DNA from: a bacterium
Lineage (GTDB): Bacteria > Chloroflexota > Anaerolineae > Caldilineales > Caldilineaceae
DNA length: 64,000 nucleotides
Reading direction: 5' to 3'
NCBI GenBank assembly: GCA_016124945.1
Contig: WGMT01000028.1
Location: 36,016 to 100,015 of the forward strand
Positions 28,833 through 36,990 of this stretch are shown in pieces (within the stretch, counting starts at the first letter, position 1; each line of letters begins with the position of its first letter). The notes below the pieces were generated by a model, which saw only the letters and a list, made by a program, of their open reading frames with translations, was not told where the DNA came from and ran no database searches. The position numbers were made by a program, and so were the translations under genes.

Positions 28833-30410
28833 TTACTCATCCAGCCAAACTTCGCTCAGGAGCAGCCCACCGTCATAATCTGTACCGAAGCCTATTATGA
28901 AGTCTCTGTGGGCGTAGACCGTCTGATTCCAGGTGGTTGGGATCGTCCAACCTTGTTCTAACAGGATCTCCATCGCCCGACGGTAGAGTTCAGCGCGGGC
29001 GGCCTGATCGAGTTCGGCGCGGGCGGCGAAGATGGTATCCCGATATTCGGGGAACCAGACTGTGTCCTGTTCGATGCCGAAGAAGTTGCGGAACGGGCGG
29101 CAGCAAGCAGCGCCTTCAAAAGTGCCACTGGGATCGACGGAAGAGTCGCCGGTGGAGTGAGAGACAATCGAGAACTGACTTTCAAAGAGTTGCGGCCAGT
29201 ATTGAGGCAATTCGGTGGGCACCAACTCTGCTTCAATGCCAATCGCAGCCAGATCCTGCTGGAAGACCTGCGCCTGATCGAGCAAGAAACCGCCTGTACC
29301 GCGGATCAGAATCTGCGTCTCGAAGCCATCGGGGAAACCGGCCTCGGCGAGCAACGCCTTGGCCTTTTCTGGATCGTAAGTGTAGGTGTCAACCAGATCC
29401 GCTGGGAAGATCCACGAGGTAGATGCAACGGGCAGGGTCGTCATCTGCGCGGCGCCGTGATAGGCGGTCTGTACGATTTTGTCGCGATCGATGGCGTAGT
29501 TGACAGCCTGGCGCACCTTTACGTTGTCGAACGGTGGCGCATTGACATTGAGCAGGAAGGCGTTGAACCCCTGACCTGCGGGTGATTCCGTCACCACCAT
29601 GCCCGATTCCCGGGCAACCAGGGATTTGTCGGCCAGGGGGACACCGACCAGCAGATCAATGCTGCCGGCGTTGAGGTTGAGCAGGCGCGCCTGCGTGTCG
29701 GGGATAGGTTTGATCACCACACTGTCGAGATAGGGTAGCCCTTCTTGCCAGTAGTCGTCAAAGCGCTCGGCGGTGAGTTCGTCGCCGGGCATCCATTCCA
29801 CAAACTTGAAAGGCCCTGTCCCCACCGGGATCGTTTCGATGGTCTCGGCGGCTTCCTGTGGGAAGATGTAGAGGCGGGCAATGCCGTCGAGTTTGGAGTG
29901 GGTGATCTCGCTATACTCAATGGCGACGGTGTACGGGTCGATGGCGGTCGCGCCCACAGCCGTCCCAAAACGGTCGCTTAGGTGATGGCCTAACTCCGTA
30001 TTTTTGGCCAATTCCACAGCCCAGACCACATCATCGGCGGTCAACTCGCGGCCATTGTGGAACTTGACGCCCTGACGCAGATTCAGAGTGACGGTGAGGC
30101 CATCTTCGCTTACTTCCCAGGATTCAGCCAGCCAGGGCTGGAAGGTGGCATCCGCCCCGATGCGCAGCGGCGCTTCGAAGAAGATCGGCTTGAACTGGGC
30201 GTTGGTCACATCGAAGAAAGGGTGAAAGGTGACGAAATCATCACCGAACGAGAGATTGAGCGTCCCACCCGTTTTGGGTCCACTTTCGGTAGCTGCGGCC
30301 TCAGCGTCAGGTGCTGAGCCTGTCTCCGCGGCGGGGGCGGTGGCACAGGCAGTAAGCAACAGCAGTGAGAAGAGCAGAACAAGCAACAACGAACGTTTTG
30401 GTGCAGGCAT
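28833..30410 (-). CDS. ABC transporter substrate-binding lipoprotein, family 5
   Basis: A 525-residue peptide/nickel/opine-type binding protein. Start at ATG 30410 with AAGGA upstream; the longer open frame is rejected. The signal sequence ends with a lipobox LTAC (Cys near 21), followed by an A/E/P-rich linker and the mature two-lobed domain containing the family region GVKFHNGRELTADDVVW. It would deliver a peptide-like or other amphiphilic ligand to the DppBC-type permeases downstream. Gene context resembles the KPN_01854-type clusters. A near-consensus promoter lies about 370 bases upstream, giving a long leader. Confidence 0.93.
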   Translation of the reverse strand: MPAPKRSLLLVLLFSLLLLTACATAPAAETGSAPDAEAAATESGPKTGGTLNLSFGDDFVTFHPFFDVTNAQFKPIFFEAPLRIGADATFQPWLAESWEVSEDGLTVTLNLRQGVKFHNGRELTADDVVWAVELAKNTELGHHLSDRFGTAVGATAIDPYTVAIEYSEITHSKLDGIARLYIFPQEAAETIETIPVGTGPFKFVEWMPGDELTAERFDDYWQEGLPYLDSVVIKPIPDTQARLLNLNAGSIDLLVGVPLADKSLVARESGMVVTESPAGQGFNAFLLNVNAPPFDNVKVRQAVNYAIDRDKIVQTAYHGAAQMTTLPVASTSWIFPADLVDTYTYDPEKAKALLAEAGFPDGFETQILIRGTGGFLLDQAQVFQQDLAAIGIEAELVPTELPQYWPQLFESQFSIVSHSTGDSSVDPSGTFEGAACCRPFRNFFGIEQDTVWFPEYRDTIFAARAELDQAARAELYRRAMEILLEQGWTIPTTWNQTVYAHRDFIIGFGTDYDGGLLLSEVWLDE

Positions 30411-30780
30411 GAGTCGATCCTTTGTCTTGGTGGTGGAAAGAATAGACAGCAGGCAAGGAGAATGGCCAACCTGGATATCTACGCGAAAACATAGATTAAA
30501 CACATCAAAACACGCAACGCTGCGTAGCTGGTGAGAAAGCTATTCGATTGTAGAAAATTGTCAAACAGGAAGGCAGAACAATAGAGGTGAATCGGTTAGA
30601 GGCTACAACACAAGCAGGGAACAGAGAGGAGGGCAACGCGTGTAGAAACAGCTACGTTAAGATTGAATGCGTGTCGGAACTGTCTACCAGACCTGAACAT
30701 GAGCTTCCTCCAGACTGTTTGAACGGTGACCGAGCCTTACAACAACGAACTTAACTCTCATCTTGGGGATAGAATAAAAG

Positions 30781-30809
30781 AATATAGGATTATGTAAATC
30801 TTTTGTCAA
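30781..30809 (-). promoter_or_regulatory. Sigma-70-type promoter for the 25.7-30.4 kb operon
   Basis: On the minus strand, TTGACA (30804-30809) and TATATT (30781-30786) are separated by exactly 17 bases. The predicted transcript starts near 30774, leaving a leader of about 365 bases before the binding-protein start. Confidence 0.8.
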
Positions 30810-30853
30810 GTTCGTGAATACCCAGACATTTAAGGCGCTGCAAACGTGTGCAT

Positions 30854-30982
30854 CATCCATTCACCCGTGAGACGCGGCATGACATCACGGCGCCGCGTAC
30901 CGGCGTCATGCTGTACCTACATCATCATCCACAGCCAAGCCCCGCGCCCTACAGCGCTTAGCCGATCATGCTGAGATCCACA
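30854..30982 (+). pseudogene. Fused relic of a deacylase 3' end and an MmgE/PrpD 5' end
   Basis: Bases 30854-30912 match 46654-46712, inside the second deacylase gene, at 52 of 59 positions. Bases 30909-30970 match 47975-48036, the start of the MmgE/PrpD gene, at 58 of 62, with weaker similarity continuing to about 30982. The two pieces join at a shared TGCT. Compared with the intact locus, 1262 bases are missing, including the whole DegT-like gene. This is a deletion remnant of a second copy of that operon and no protein can be made from it. Confidence 0.85.
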
Positions 30983-31040
30983 CAAAGTTGAGCGTTTGAT
31001 ACGGTACCCATGATTCCGAACGACAGGCATCGTCGCGACT

Positions 31041-31073
31041 GCGGGGGGCAGTGGTTCGGCCCCTGCCCCCCGC
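31041..31073. terminator. GC-rich hairpin downstream of aminotransferase
   Basis: An 11-bp perfect stem (31041-31051 with 31063-31073) of mostly G/C with an 11-base loop, 37 bases beyond the aminotransferase stop (minus strand). It probably ends the minus-strand transcript. Confidence 0.6.
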
Positions 31074-31110
31074 AATATGTGCTCATTTTTGCTCATTCAT
31101 TCGCTGTTGC

Positions 31111-32292
31111 TTACTGCCCAGCCTCAACGCGTAGCCGTTCGACCACAGTCCCCATGCGGGCCAGCGCTTCCTCCAGCTTATCGAACGAGGTGGTCAGCGA
31201 GCCGCGTACAAAGTGCTCATTATGCGGGTCGGAGCCGCCGCCGCCGATCATCACACCGGCTTCTTCGCGCACCAGTGCAGAAAACTGCCTGGCCGTCAGC
31301 CCGGTAGGACGCACGTCGACGGTGATGTAATAAGCGCCGCGTGGGTGTCCATAGCCCAGCCCCATGGCGGCCAGCCCGGTCATCCAGCATTGACGGCGGC
31401 GATCGTATTCTGCCAGCACATCACCGAACCAATCCTGTGGCCCTGTATAGGCGGCAAGTGCGGCCCACTGAGACACCGACGGGGCACAGATGGTCATGCC
31501 GTGTGTGATGGGGATCATGGCCTCGATCACTTCGCGCCGTGCCGCTACATAGCCGACACGCCAACCGGTCATGCTGTAACACTTGCTAAAGCCGTTGATC
31601 ACCACGGTGCGTTCCCACATCCCCGGCAATGCAGCGATGCTGTGGTGCTGAAAGTCGTCGTAGACGAAACGTTCGTAAAGTTCATCTGAAATCACAAGCA
31701 GGTCGTGGCGCGTGGCAAGTTCAGCAATGCGCAATAGCGTCTGTTTGCCCAGCACAGTCGCTGTTGGATTGGACGGTGAGATCAGCAGGATGCCCTTGGT
31801 CTGCGGCGTAATCGCCTGCTCGATGGCTGCGGGATCGACCTCAAAGGCGTCTTCCATGCGTGTCATCACAGGGACAAGCTTGGCCCCGGCGAGCATGAGA
31901 TTGCGCGCATACTCTTCGTAGAAGGGCATAGGCACGATGAGTTCATCGCCAGGATCGAAGGTGGCCAGGATAAGCGACATCAGCCCTGCCTGCGATCCTG
32001 CGGTGACGAGTATCTCGCGGCCAGGATCGGCCGTGATTCCGTTGTCACGTTGAAGTTTTTCGGCAATGGCCTCACGTAGGATGGGCAGCCCGGCCCAGGC
32101 GGTGTAGGTGGTATGGCCATCGGCAAGCGCACGCTGCCCTGCTTCCACAATGTGGGGCGGCGTAGGAAAATCCGGTGTGCCGCCCGACAGGGTGATCAGA
32201 CCGGGGGTGGGGATAGAGGTCTGCAACGACAGCGTGGCGCCCACCTGACGCGCCCGCTCAGAGGTTAAACGATCCACCAGTTTGGGTGACAT
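31111..32292 (-). CDS. Class I/II PLP aminotransferase
   Basis: A 393-residue aspartate-aminotransferase-fold enzyme. The Schiff-base lysine is K237 in GFSKCYSMTGWRVGY, the substrate/cofactor asparagine lies in SPSNPTA near 172-178, and the tyrosine in SDELYERFV. It exchanges amino groups between an amino acid and a 2-oxo acid; the amino-acid specificity cannot be read from sequence. ATG 32292 follows AAGGAG. It is 28 bases downstream of an amidohydrolase on the same strand, so the amino compound released by that hydrolase may be its substrate. Confidence 0.92.
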   Translation of the reverse strand: MSPKLVDRLTSERARQVGATLSLQTSIPTPGLITLSGGTPDFPTPPHIVEAGQRALADGHTTYTAWAGLPILREAIAEKLQRDNGITADPGREILVTAGSQAGLMSLILATFDPGDELIVPMPFYEEYARNLMLAGAKLVPVMTRMEDAFEVDPAAIEQAITPQTKGILLISPSNPTATVLGKQTLLRIAELATRHDLLVISDELYERFVYDDFQHHSIAALPGMWERTVVINGFSKCYSMTGWRVGYVAARREVIEAMIPITHGMTICAPSVSQWAALAAYTGPQDWFGDVLAEYDRRRQCWMTGLAAMGLGYGHPRGAYYITVDVRPTGLTARQFSALVREEAGVMIGGGGSDPHNEHFVRGSLTTSFDKLEEALARMGTVVERLRVEAGQ

Positions 32293-32320
32293 AAAGGCTC
32301 CTTCGTTGTGTGGGTTGGGG

Positions 32321-33547
32321 CTAGACCATGCGTTTGCCGCCGACGTAGGTCATTTTAACCTTCTCCAGCGCGCCGAGATCTGCCAGCGGGTTCCCGTCTA
32401 CAACGATGACATCGGCCAGTTTGCCGGCTTCCAAAGTGCCCAATTTGTCGTCGAGTTTGTTGAGCACAGCGGAAACCGACGTTGCACTGCGGATGGCGCC
32501 ATAGGCATCGGGCACCACGCCCAACTTAACCATGTGCTTCATCTCGGGCACAATTACGCCATGCCCCACGACCGGGCTGCCTGCGTCTGTACCAAAAGCG
32601 ATGGTGACACCGGCCTTGGCTGCGCGTACGAGTCCGTCCCAGCGGTCGCCACGCTCTACCGCCTTCACCCGCTCAGCAATCTTCCACTCGGGGAGGCCAT
32701 ACTGCCGGGCAAGTTCCGGCACCGCCTGCATAAGAAGCGGCGCAAAGGTGGTGACAATCGGAACCTGGCGATCCAGCAGCAGTTGAATGGTTTCGTCGCT
32801 CATGCTGCCGCCATGCTCAACCACATCCACACCGAAGCGGACGACACGGTTGATCACCTCGTCGAAGGTGGCGTGTGCGGTGATGGGCAGCCCATTGCGG
32901 TGCGTCTCATCGATGACGGCAGCAAGTTCATCATCGGTCATCTCCACGCGGTCATGCGAACCCATAATCTTGATCAGATCGGCGCCTGCACGTACCTGCT
33001 CTCGCACGGCACGGCGCATCTCCTCTGGCCCGCTGGCCTCGCGGCAACACCAGAAGGTGTGCCCACCTGTCTGGATGATCGCTTGACCACACACAATCAG
33101 GCGCGGCCCCGGAAAGACCCCTTGCTCTACAGCCTGTTTGGCAAAAAGATTAGACGTGTTCATGCCCAAGTCGCGCACAGTCGTCACGCCTGAACGCAGA
33201 CTGACCAGCATGTTGCTTGCGCACTTGTAGGCTGTAATCTCCGGTGTGTCGTGAATCGACTGATTGGCAAGGTCGTGGATCCCATCCCAGCCCAGGTGCG
33301 CATGGTTGTTAAAAAGGCCCGGCAAAATGGTGCCACCCGTCTCGACAACGCCGCCTTCCCGGTGACCAAGTTCGTCAATGGCCCCTACCGCCACGATCTT
33401 GCCGTTGGCTATTTCCACGAAACCGTGCTCAATCACTTCGTCACCCTTGCTTGTCAACACGCGGCCTACCAATACCGTGTGTTCGACCGGTAGATCGACA
33501 ATCGGCTTAAGAATCCGCTGAAAGCGCCACTCCGGTTGCTCTGGCAT
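32321..33547 (-). CDS. Amidohydrolase (imidazolonepropionase/prolidase-like)
   Basis: A 408-residue metal-dependent amidohydrolase. The first metal ligands are H82 and H84 in NNHAHLG. A candidate carbamylated-lysine region is ADLIKIMGS near 195, further histidines lie in ITAHATFDEV and VVEHGG, and the catalytic aspartate is in AFGTDAGSP. Relatives hydrolyse N-acyl amino acids, dipeptides or cyclic amides. AAAGGA lies upstream of ATG 33547. No signal peptide is seen. It heads a two-gene unit with the aminotransferase; the hairpin element at 33769-33839 lies upstream. Confidence 0.92.
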   Translation of the reverse strand: MPEQPEWRFQRILKPIVDLPVEHTVLVGRVLTSKGDEVIEHGFVEIANGKIVAVGAIDELGHREGGVVETGGTILPGLFNNHAHLGWDGIHDLANQSIHDTPEITAYKCASNMLVSLRSGVTTVRDLGMNTSNLFAKQAVEQGVFPGPRLIVCGQAIIQTGGHTFWCCREASGPEEMRRAVREQVRAGADLIKIMGSHDRVEMTDDELAAVIDETHRNGLPITAHATFDEVINRVVRFGVDVVEHGGSMSDETIQLLLDRQVPIVTTFAPLLMQAVPELARQYGLPEWKIAERVKAVERGDRWDGLVRAAKAGVTIAFGTDAGSPVVGHGVIVPEMKHMVKLGVVPDAYGAIRSATSVSAVLNKLDDKLGTLEAGKLADVIVVDGNPLADLGALEKVKMTYVGGKRMV

Positions 33548-33768
33548 CCTCTGTTCCTTTCTAATTGAGACTCGTTCTGAATGAGAGACATGCGGCGGCT
33601 ATACGCCGGCCTGAAAGTAGACCACCAAGCGAAGCATTATAAAGTAGTGGGGGTTAAACAAGCGTGCCGATTCTGCTGTGTCAATGACACGGAAGGCGAA
33701 CACAGCAAAGGGCGAAGGAGGGGCTCGTACAGCTATCTAGTTGGCTTTTCCGAGTTCGAGTTATGTAA

Positions 33769-33839
33769 GGGTTTGCGTGGGGTGCAAGCAGCGCTCGCCA
33801 ATGAAGCGACATCTGCTTGCGCCCCACGCAAACCCCTAC
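33769..33839 (-). repeat. 71-nt hairpin element, copy 2 (REP-like, GTAG start)
   Basis: The reverse complement begins GTAGGGGTT. The stem pairs 33769-33791 with 33813-33835 with one mismatch, around a 21-base loop. It aligns without gaps to 16596-16666. It occupies part of a 368-base gap (33548-33915) between two minus-strand genes; the rest shows no gene. Confidence 0.82.
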
Positions 33840-33915
33840 CCAATTGGCGGATAGAGGAAAGAATACACGCAGCACACAACTCTGTCAAACACAGAATTAA
33901 CAGTTAACAGTTGGC

Positions 33916-35412
33916 TCATTTAGACGAATCGGGCTGTTCCTTTCTGTGCGAAAGGCGCTTTCCCCCGGAAAATCCTTCGTATTCGTCTAGGAACCACTCC
34001 GCTTGTTTTGTCATAAAGATGCTAATCTCGTCGCCCTTGAAGGCGAAAGAAATACGCAGCCCACCCAGGTAGATATCCGTAATGTAAACTTCCAGATTGA
34101 GCGTCTGCTCGTCGATCCATGCCGCCGAGGCGAGACAATCGTATTGAAAGCCTGGAATGGAGCCGATCTGTTCGCCAAAGTAGCTACGTTGCGGAAACTT
34201 GCCTGGCAGCACGCGCCCGATGCCAAAGTGCAGTAGATTGTCGCCCTGCCCATTGCTGTATTCCCACGTCCCCTGATCGCCTTGGAAAGAGAGGCGCATG
34301 CGCGTGATCCCCATGGGGTTATCGTCCAGTACATACCAGGCTCCGTCGACGCTGGGGCGTACCTCTACATCCAGATTACCAGGGAGCGGTAGGACTGTAA
34401 GCTGCGCGATTTTGTCTGCGAGCGCCAGGTTGGCGGCAGCGTCCTCTGGCAGCGGTGCGTCTGCAAGGTAGGGGTAGATCTCCTCCTGCATCACCGCAGG
34501 AATAGCACTGCCGGTTGGTGCGCCCTGAGTATCAGCAATACAGGTGAACAGAAACGCTTTGTCGGGAAAACAGAGTGCGTACTGACTCCCCATCCCGCGA
34601 AACGAGAATCCGTTCTCCTTTTCACGCCAGATCTGATAGCCGTACCCATGATTCCCCTGGATCGCATTGTCGATCTGCTTGGCGATTGCGGCACTCAAGT
34701 ACGCGGCTGGGAGAACGCTTTCACCGCCCCACATACCGCCGTTCAGGCAGGTGAGTGCGACTTTGGTCAGATCGCGCAGCGTACAGATAACGCCCGATCC
34801 GCCCCACGATCCCCCCTCGGGCGTGCGGATGCACCAGGCGTCCGCCGAGAAACCAATCCGATCCAGGAAACGTGGGCGCATGTAGTCGAGAAATGGCATG
34901 CCGGCCAGGCGCTCGACCGTAGCCGTGAGTACCACAGTTGCCGCAGTGTCATACGAGAAGATCGTGCCGGGCGGATGTGAGGGAGGGCGGTTAAAGAAGG
35001 TCCACACCCAGTCAGGATCGTGGCGTGTGTAGGACGTTCTCGAATGGGCGGTGGCCATCATCAGCAGGTCGCGCACAGTCGAATCGGCAAGCCATGGGTG
35101 CAGCTTTTTGGGCAGTTTGTCTGGGAAGTATGTGGCAACCCGGTCTTCCAGTGTGAGCCGGCCTTCGTCGATCATCATCCCCACGGCCAAAGAGACAAAG
35201 CTCTTGCTAACCGAATACATCCGGTGTTTGCGCTCAGCCGACCAGGGTGCCCAGTATCCCTCAGCCGCAATTTTGTTGTGACGAACCAACAGAAACCCGT
35301 GCATGCAGATGCGCTCGGCATCGATCCGCTGCAAGAAATTTAGGATCGCCTGTGAAGGGATACCCAGGCTTTCAGGTGAAGGGGCCATTGTAAATAAGTC
35401 TTCGCTTCTCAT
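33916..35412 (-). CDS. Serine beta-lactamase-like hydrolase (class C / esterase type)
   Basis: A 498-residue protein with a penicillin-binding-protein/beta-lactamase fold in residues about 20-330. The nucleophile motif SVSK is at 67-70, and SYDTAATV near 160 is the likely equivalent of YxN. An extra C-terminal beta-rich domain of about 150 residues follows. Family members include esterases, D-amino-acid peptidases and lactamases. ATG 35412 is chosen because AAGGAG precedes it; the frame extends to 35442 without such a site. No signal peptide is visible, unlike true secreted lactamases, so an intracellular esterase or amidase is more likely than antibiotic resistance. Confidence 0.88.
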   Translation of the reverse strand: MRSEDLFTMAPSPESLGIPSQAILNFLQRIDAERICMHGFLLVRHNKIAAEGYWAPWSAERKHRMYSVSKSFVSLAVGMMIDEGRLTLEDRVATYFPDKLPKKLHPWLADSTVRDLLMMATAHSRTSYTRHDPDWVWTFFNRPPSHPPGTIFSYDTAATVVLTATVERLAGMPFLDYMRPRFLDRIGFSADAWCIRTPEGGSWGGSGVICTLRDLTKVALTCLNGGMWGGESVLPAAYLSAAIAKQIDNAIQGNHGYGYQIWREKENGFSFRGMGSQYALCFPDKAFLFTCIADTQGAPTGSAIPAVMQEEIYPYLADAPLPEDAAANLALADKIAQLTVLPLPGNLDVEVRPSVDGAWYVLDDNPMGITRMRLSFQGDQGTWEYSNGQGDNLLHFGIGRVLPGKFPQRSYFGEQIGSIPGFQYDCLASAAWIDEQTLNLEVYITDIYLGGLRISFAFKGDEISIFMTKQAEWFLDEYEGFSGGKRLSHRKEQPDSSK

Positions 35413-35622
35413 GTCTACTCCTTGAAATTGAGTGGCATCCATGTATAACCGATCCCTGCCGCTTGATTATACACAGAAGGAGTTCATCACAACTGGGCCC
35501 CCATCAAACCCAGGAAATCTTCCCGCTCTTCATAGGAGCCTGCCCCCGTGACAACGGGAAACCGTAGATGTATTACTTCTGTAGAATCATGCATAGCTGA
35601 TTATCAAAGAAAAAAGGATGAA

Positions 35623-35823
35623 ATGCTTATGAACGGCACGATCCGCGCTCAGATCAAACCGGTGCTTCAGGTCTCTATTGTCACGAAGCAAGACCAGCGG
35701 TCGGGAAAACTCACGCAAGGGGTGGTGAAAGAGATCTTAACCAACTCGCCAACCCATCCACATGGCATCAAGGTTCGCTTAGAGAGCGGCGAAGTAGGGC
35801 GAGTGAAAGAGATACACAAATGA
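35623..35823 (+). CDS. ywbE: YwbE family protein
   Basis: A 66-residue protein matching the YwbE (DUF2196) pattern closely: IKP.LQVSIVTKQDQRSGKLTQG followed by LTNSPTHPHGIKVRL and GEVGRVKEI. The usual family length is about 63-67, which supports ATG 35623 (AAGG five bases before) rather than the upstream ATG of the longer frame. The fold is a small beta-barrel resembling KOW-like RNA or DNA binders, but no function is established. It stands alone between divergent and unrelated genes. Confidence 0.88.
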   Translation: MLMNGTIRAQIKPVLQVSIVTKQDQRSGKLTQGVVKEILTNSPTHPHGIKVRLESGEVGRVKEIHK

Positions 35824-36160
35824 CTAGTGTTCTCCTATCCGGCGGCCATCCGTTGTCGAGTGTGTTCTCGTTCGGCCAAACTATGAAACGCGTGACGGTG
35901 ACAGCACCCAAACAGGCAGCAGTGGTCAGCCCGCACGAAAAAACCATCTTGACAGATATCAGACAAGTGGCTATACTACCAATACAAATCTTCACCCCAC
36001 ACCAACCTTTCGCTTTTTCAATTCATGTGACGCTCACCTTCGGGTGTAGATACCGTAAGCACGGCGAATTCACGCCGAAGTTTGCCTATCCTCGGCATCG
36101 TCCGCTCGCGCCGGAGAGCCAATCCAAGTACGTTGCAAGTCGTCTCACAAGGTTAAGTTC
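35824..36160. other. Leader region of gntR
   Basis: About 340 bases without a gene, carrying the promoter described at 35949-35981 and then a leader of about 175 bases. I see no recognisable riboswitch in the leader. Confidence 0.5.
35949..35981 (+). promoter_or_regulatory. Near-consensus promoter with overlapping operator-like palindrome
   Basis: TTGACA (35949-35954) and TATACT (35972-35977) are separated by exactly 17 bases. The imperfect palindrome TGGCTATACTACCA (35968-35981) spans the -10 and resembles TGG..CCA operators of FadR/UxuR-type GntR proteins, so autoregulation by the downstream GntR protein is likely. Confidence 0.75.
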
Positions 36161-36880
36161 ATGGATAAGCAGTTGATCCCAATTCAGCGGCCACCGCTCT
36201 TGCACCGCACGGTACAGGCAGCCATTCGCACATACATTGTCGAAAACAACTTACAGCCCGACGACATGCTGCCGCCTGAAAATGATTTAGCGCAGCAATT
36301 GGGTGTCAGCCGTAGCTCTGTACGCGAAGCCATTAAAGGGCTTGAGTCCTTGGGTGTGCTCGAGGCGCGGCGCGGTAGTGGCGTCTTCGTGCGTAGCTTT
36401 TCGTTTGATCCGATCCTCAACAACCTGGAGTACAGCCTACTTTTTGATCTGCGTGAGTTGGTGGAATTGCTGGAAATCCGGCGCGTGCTGGAAACAGGCA
36501 TGGTAGGCGTCGCCCTGGCGGTGATGGGCGAAGAGCAACTCACCGTTCTCGAACAGATTGTGGAACGCATGCGCGTGCGCGCCGAAGCGGGCGAGGCCTT
36601 CCCCGACGAAGATCGCGCCTTTCATCTAGCACTGTTTCGTAAAGTCGAAAATCAGACGTTGCTGAAACTGCTGGATATCTTCTGGCTGGTATTGAACAAG
36701 GCGATCCAACACAATCCTGTCTTATGGGACGACAACCCGCTGTGGACATGCCAACTGCACGCCGACATTGTGCAAGCGTTGCGCACCGGCGACGAAGCAG
36801 AAGCCGGCAGAGCACTCTTTAAACACTACGCCGGCATCGAGCAACGCCTGGCACGCACAACCCCAGAGGATGCCGCCTAA
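36161..36880 (+). CDS. GntR-family transcriptional regulator, FadR/FCD type
   Basis: A 239-residue regulator. The winged helix spans about 12-78, with the recognition region LGVSRSSVREAIKGLESLGVLEARRGSGVFV. The FCD effector domain follows, with helix-borne histidines (FHLALFRKVEN, LHADIVQALRTGD, FKHY). It leads the plus-strand glycan operon, 110 bases ahead of the binding-protein gene, and likely represses it until a sugar-acid-like inducer is present; sialic-acid or uronate-type effectors are plausible given the neighbours. Confidence 0.92.
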   Translation: MDKQLIPIQRPPLLHRTVQAAIRTYIVENNLQPDDMLPPENDLAQQLGVSRSSVREAIKGLESLGVLEARRGSGVFVRSFSFDPILNNLEYSLLFDLRELVELLEIRRVLETGMVGVALAVMGEEQLTVLEQIVERMRVRAEAGEAFPDEDRAFHLALFRKVENQTLLKLLDIFWLVLNKAIQHNPVLWDDNPLWTCQLHADIVQALRTGDEAEAGRALFKHYAGIEQRLARTTPEDAA

Positions 36881-36942
36881 ACCAGAGAAACCCCATACCT
36901 GCAACATCGCAGTCGACTTGTCGTGTGTTTCACCTATCCACT

Positions 36943-36982
36943 ACCCACACTCGGATACCCACACTCGGATACCCACACTTGG
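36943..36982 (+). repeat. 14-bp tandem repeat next to a ribosome site
   Basis: Two full copies of ACCCACACTCGGAT (36943-36956, 36957-36970) and a partial third (36971-36982) run directly into the GGAGGA ribosome site of the binding-protein gene. Copy-number change here would alter leader length. Confidence 0.85.
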
Positions 36983-36990
36983 AGGAAGCC

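Noticed and set aside
33916..35412. Antibiotic-resistance beta-lactamase
   Set aside because: The SxxK fold is shared by esterases and peptidases; there is no signal peptide and no resistance context.
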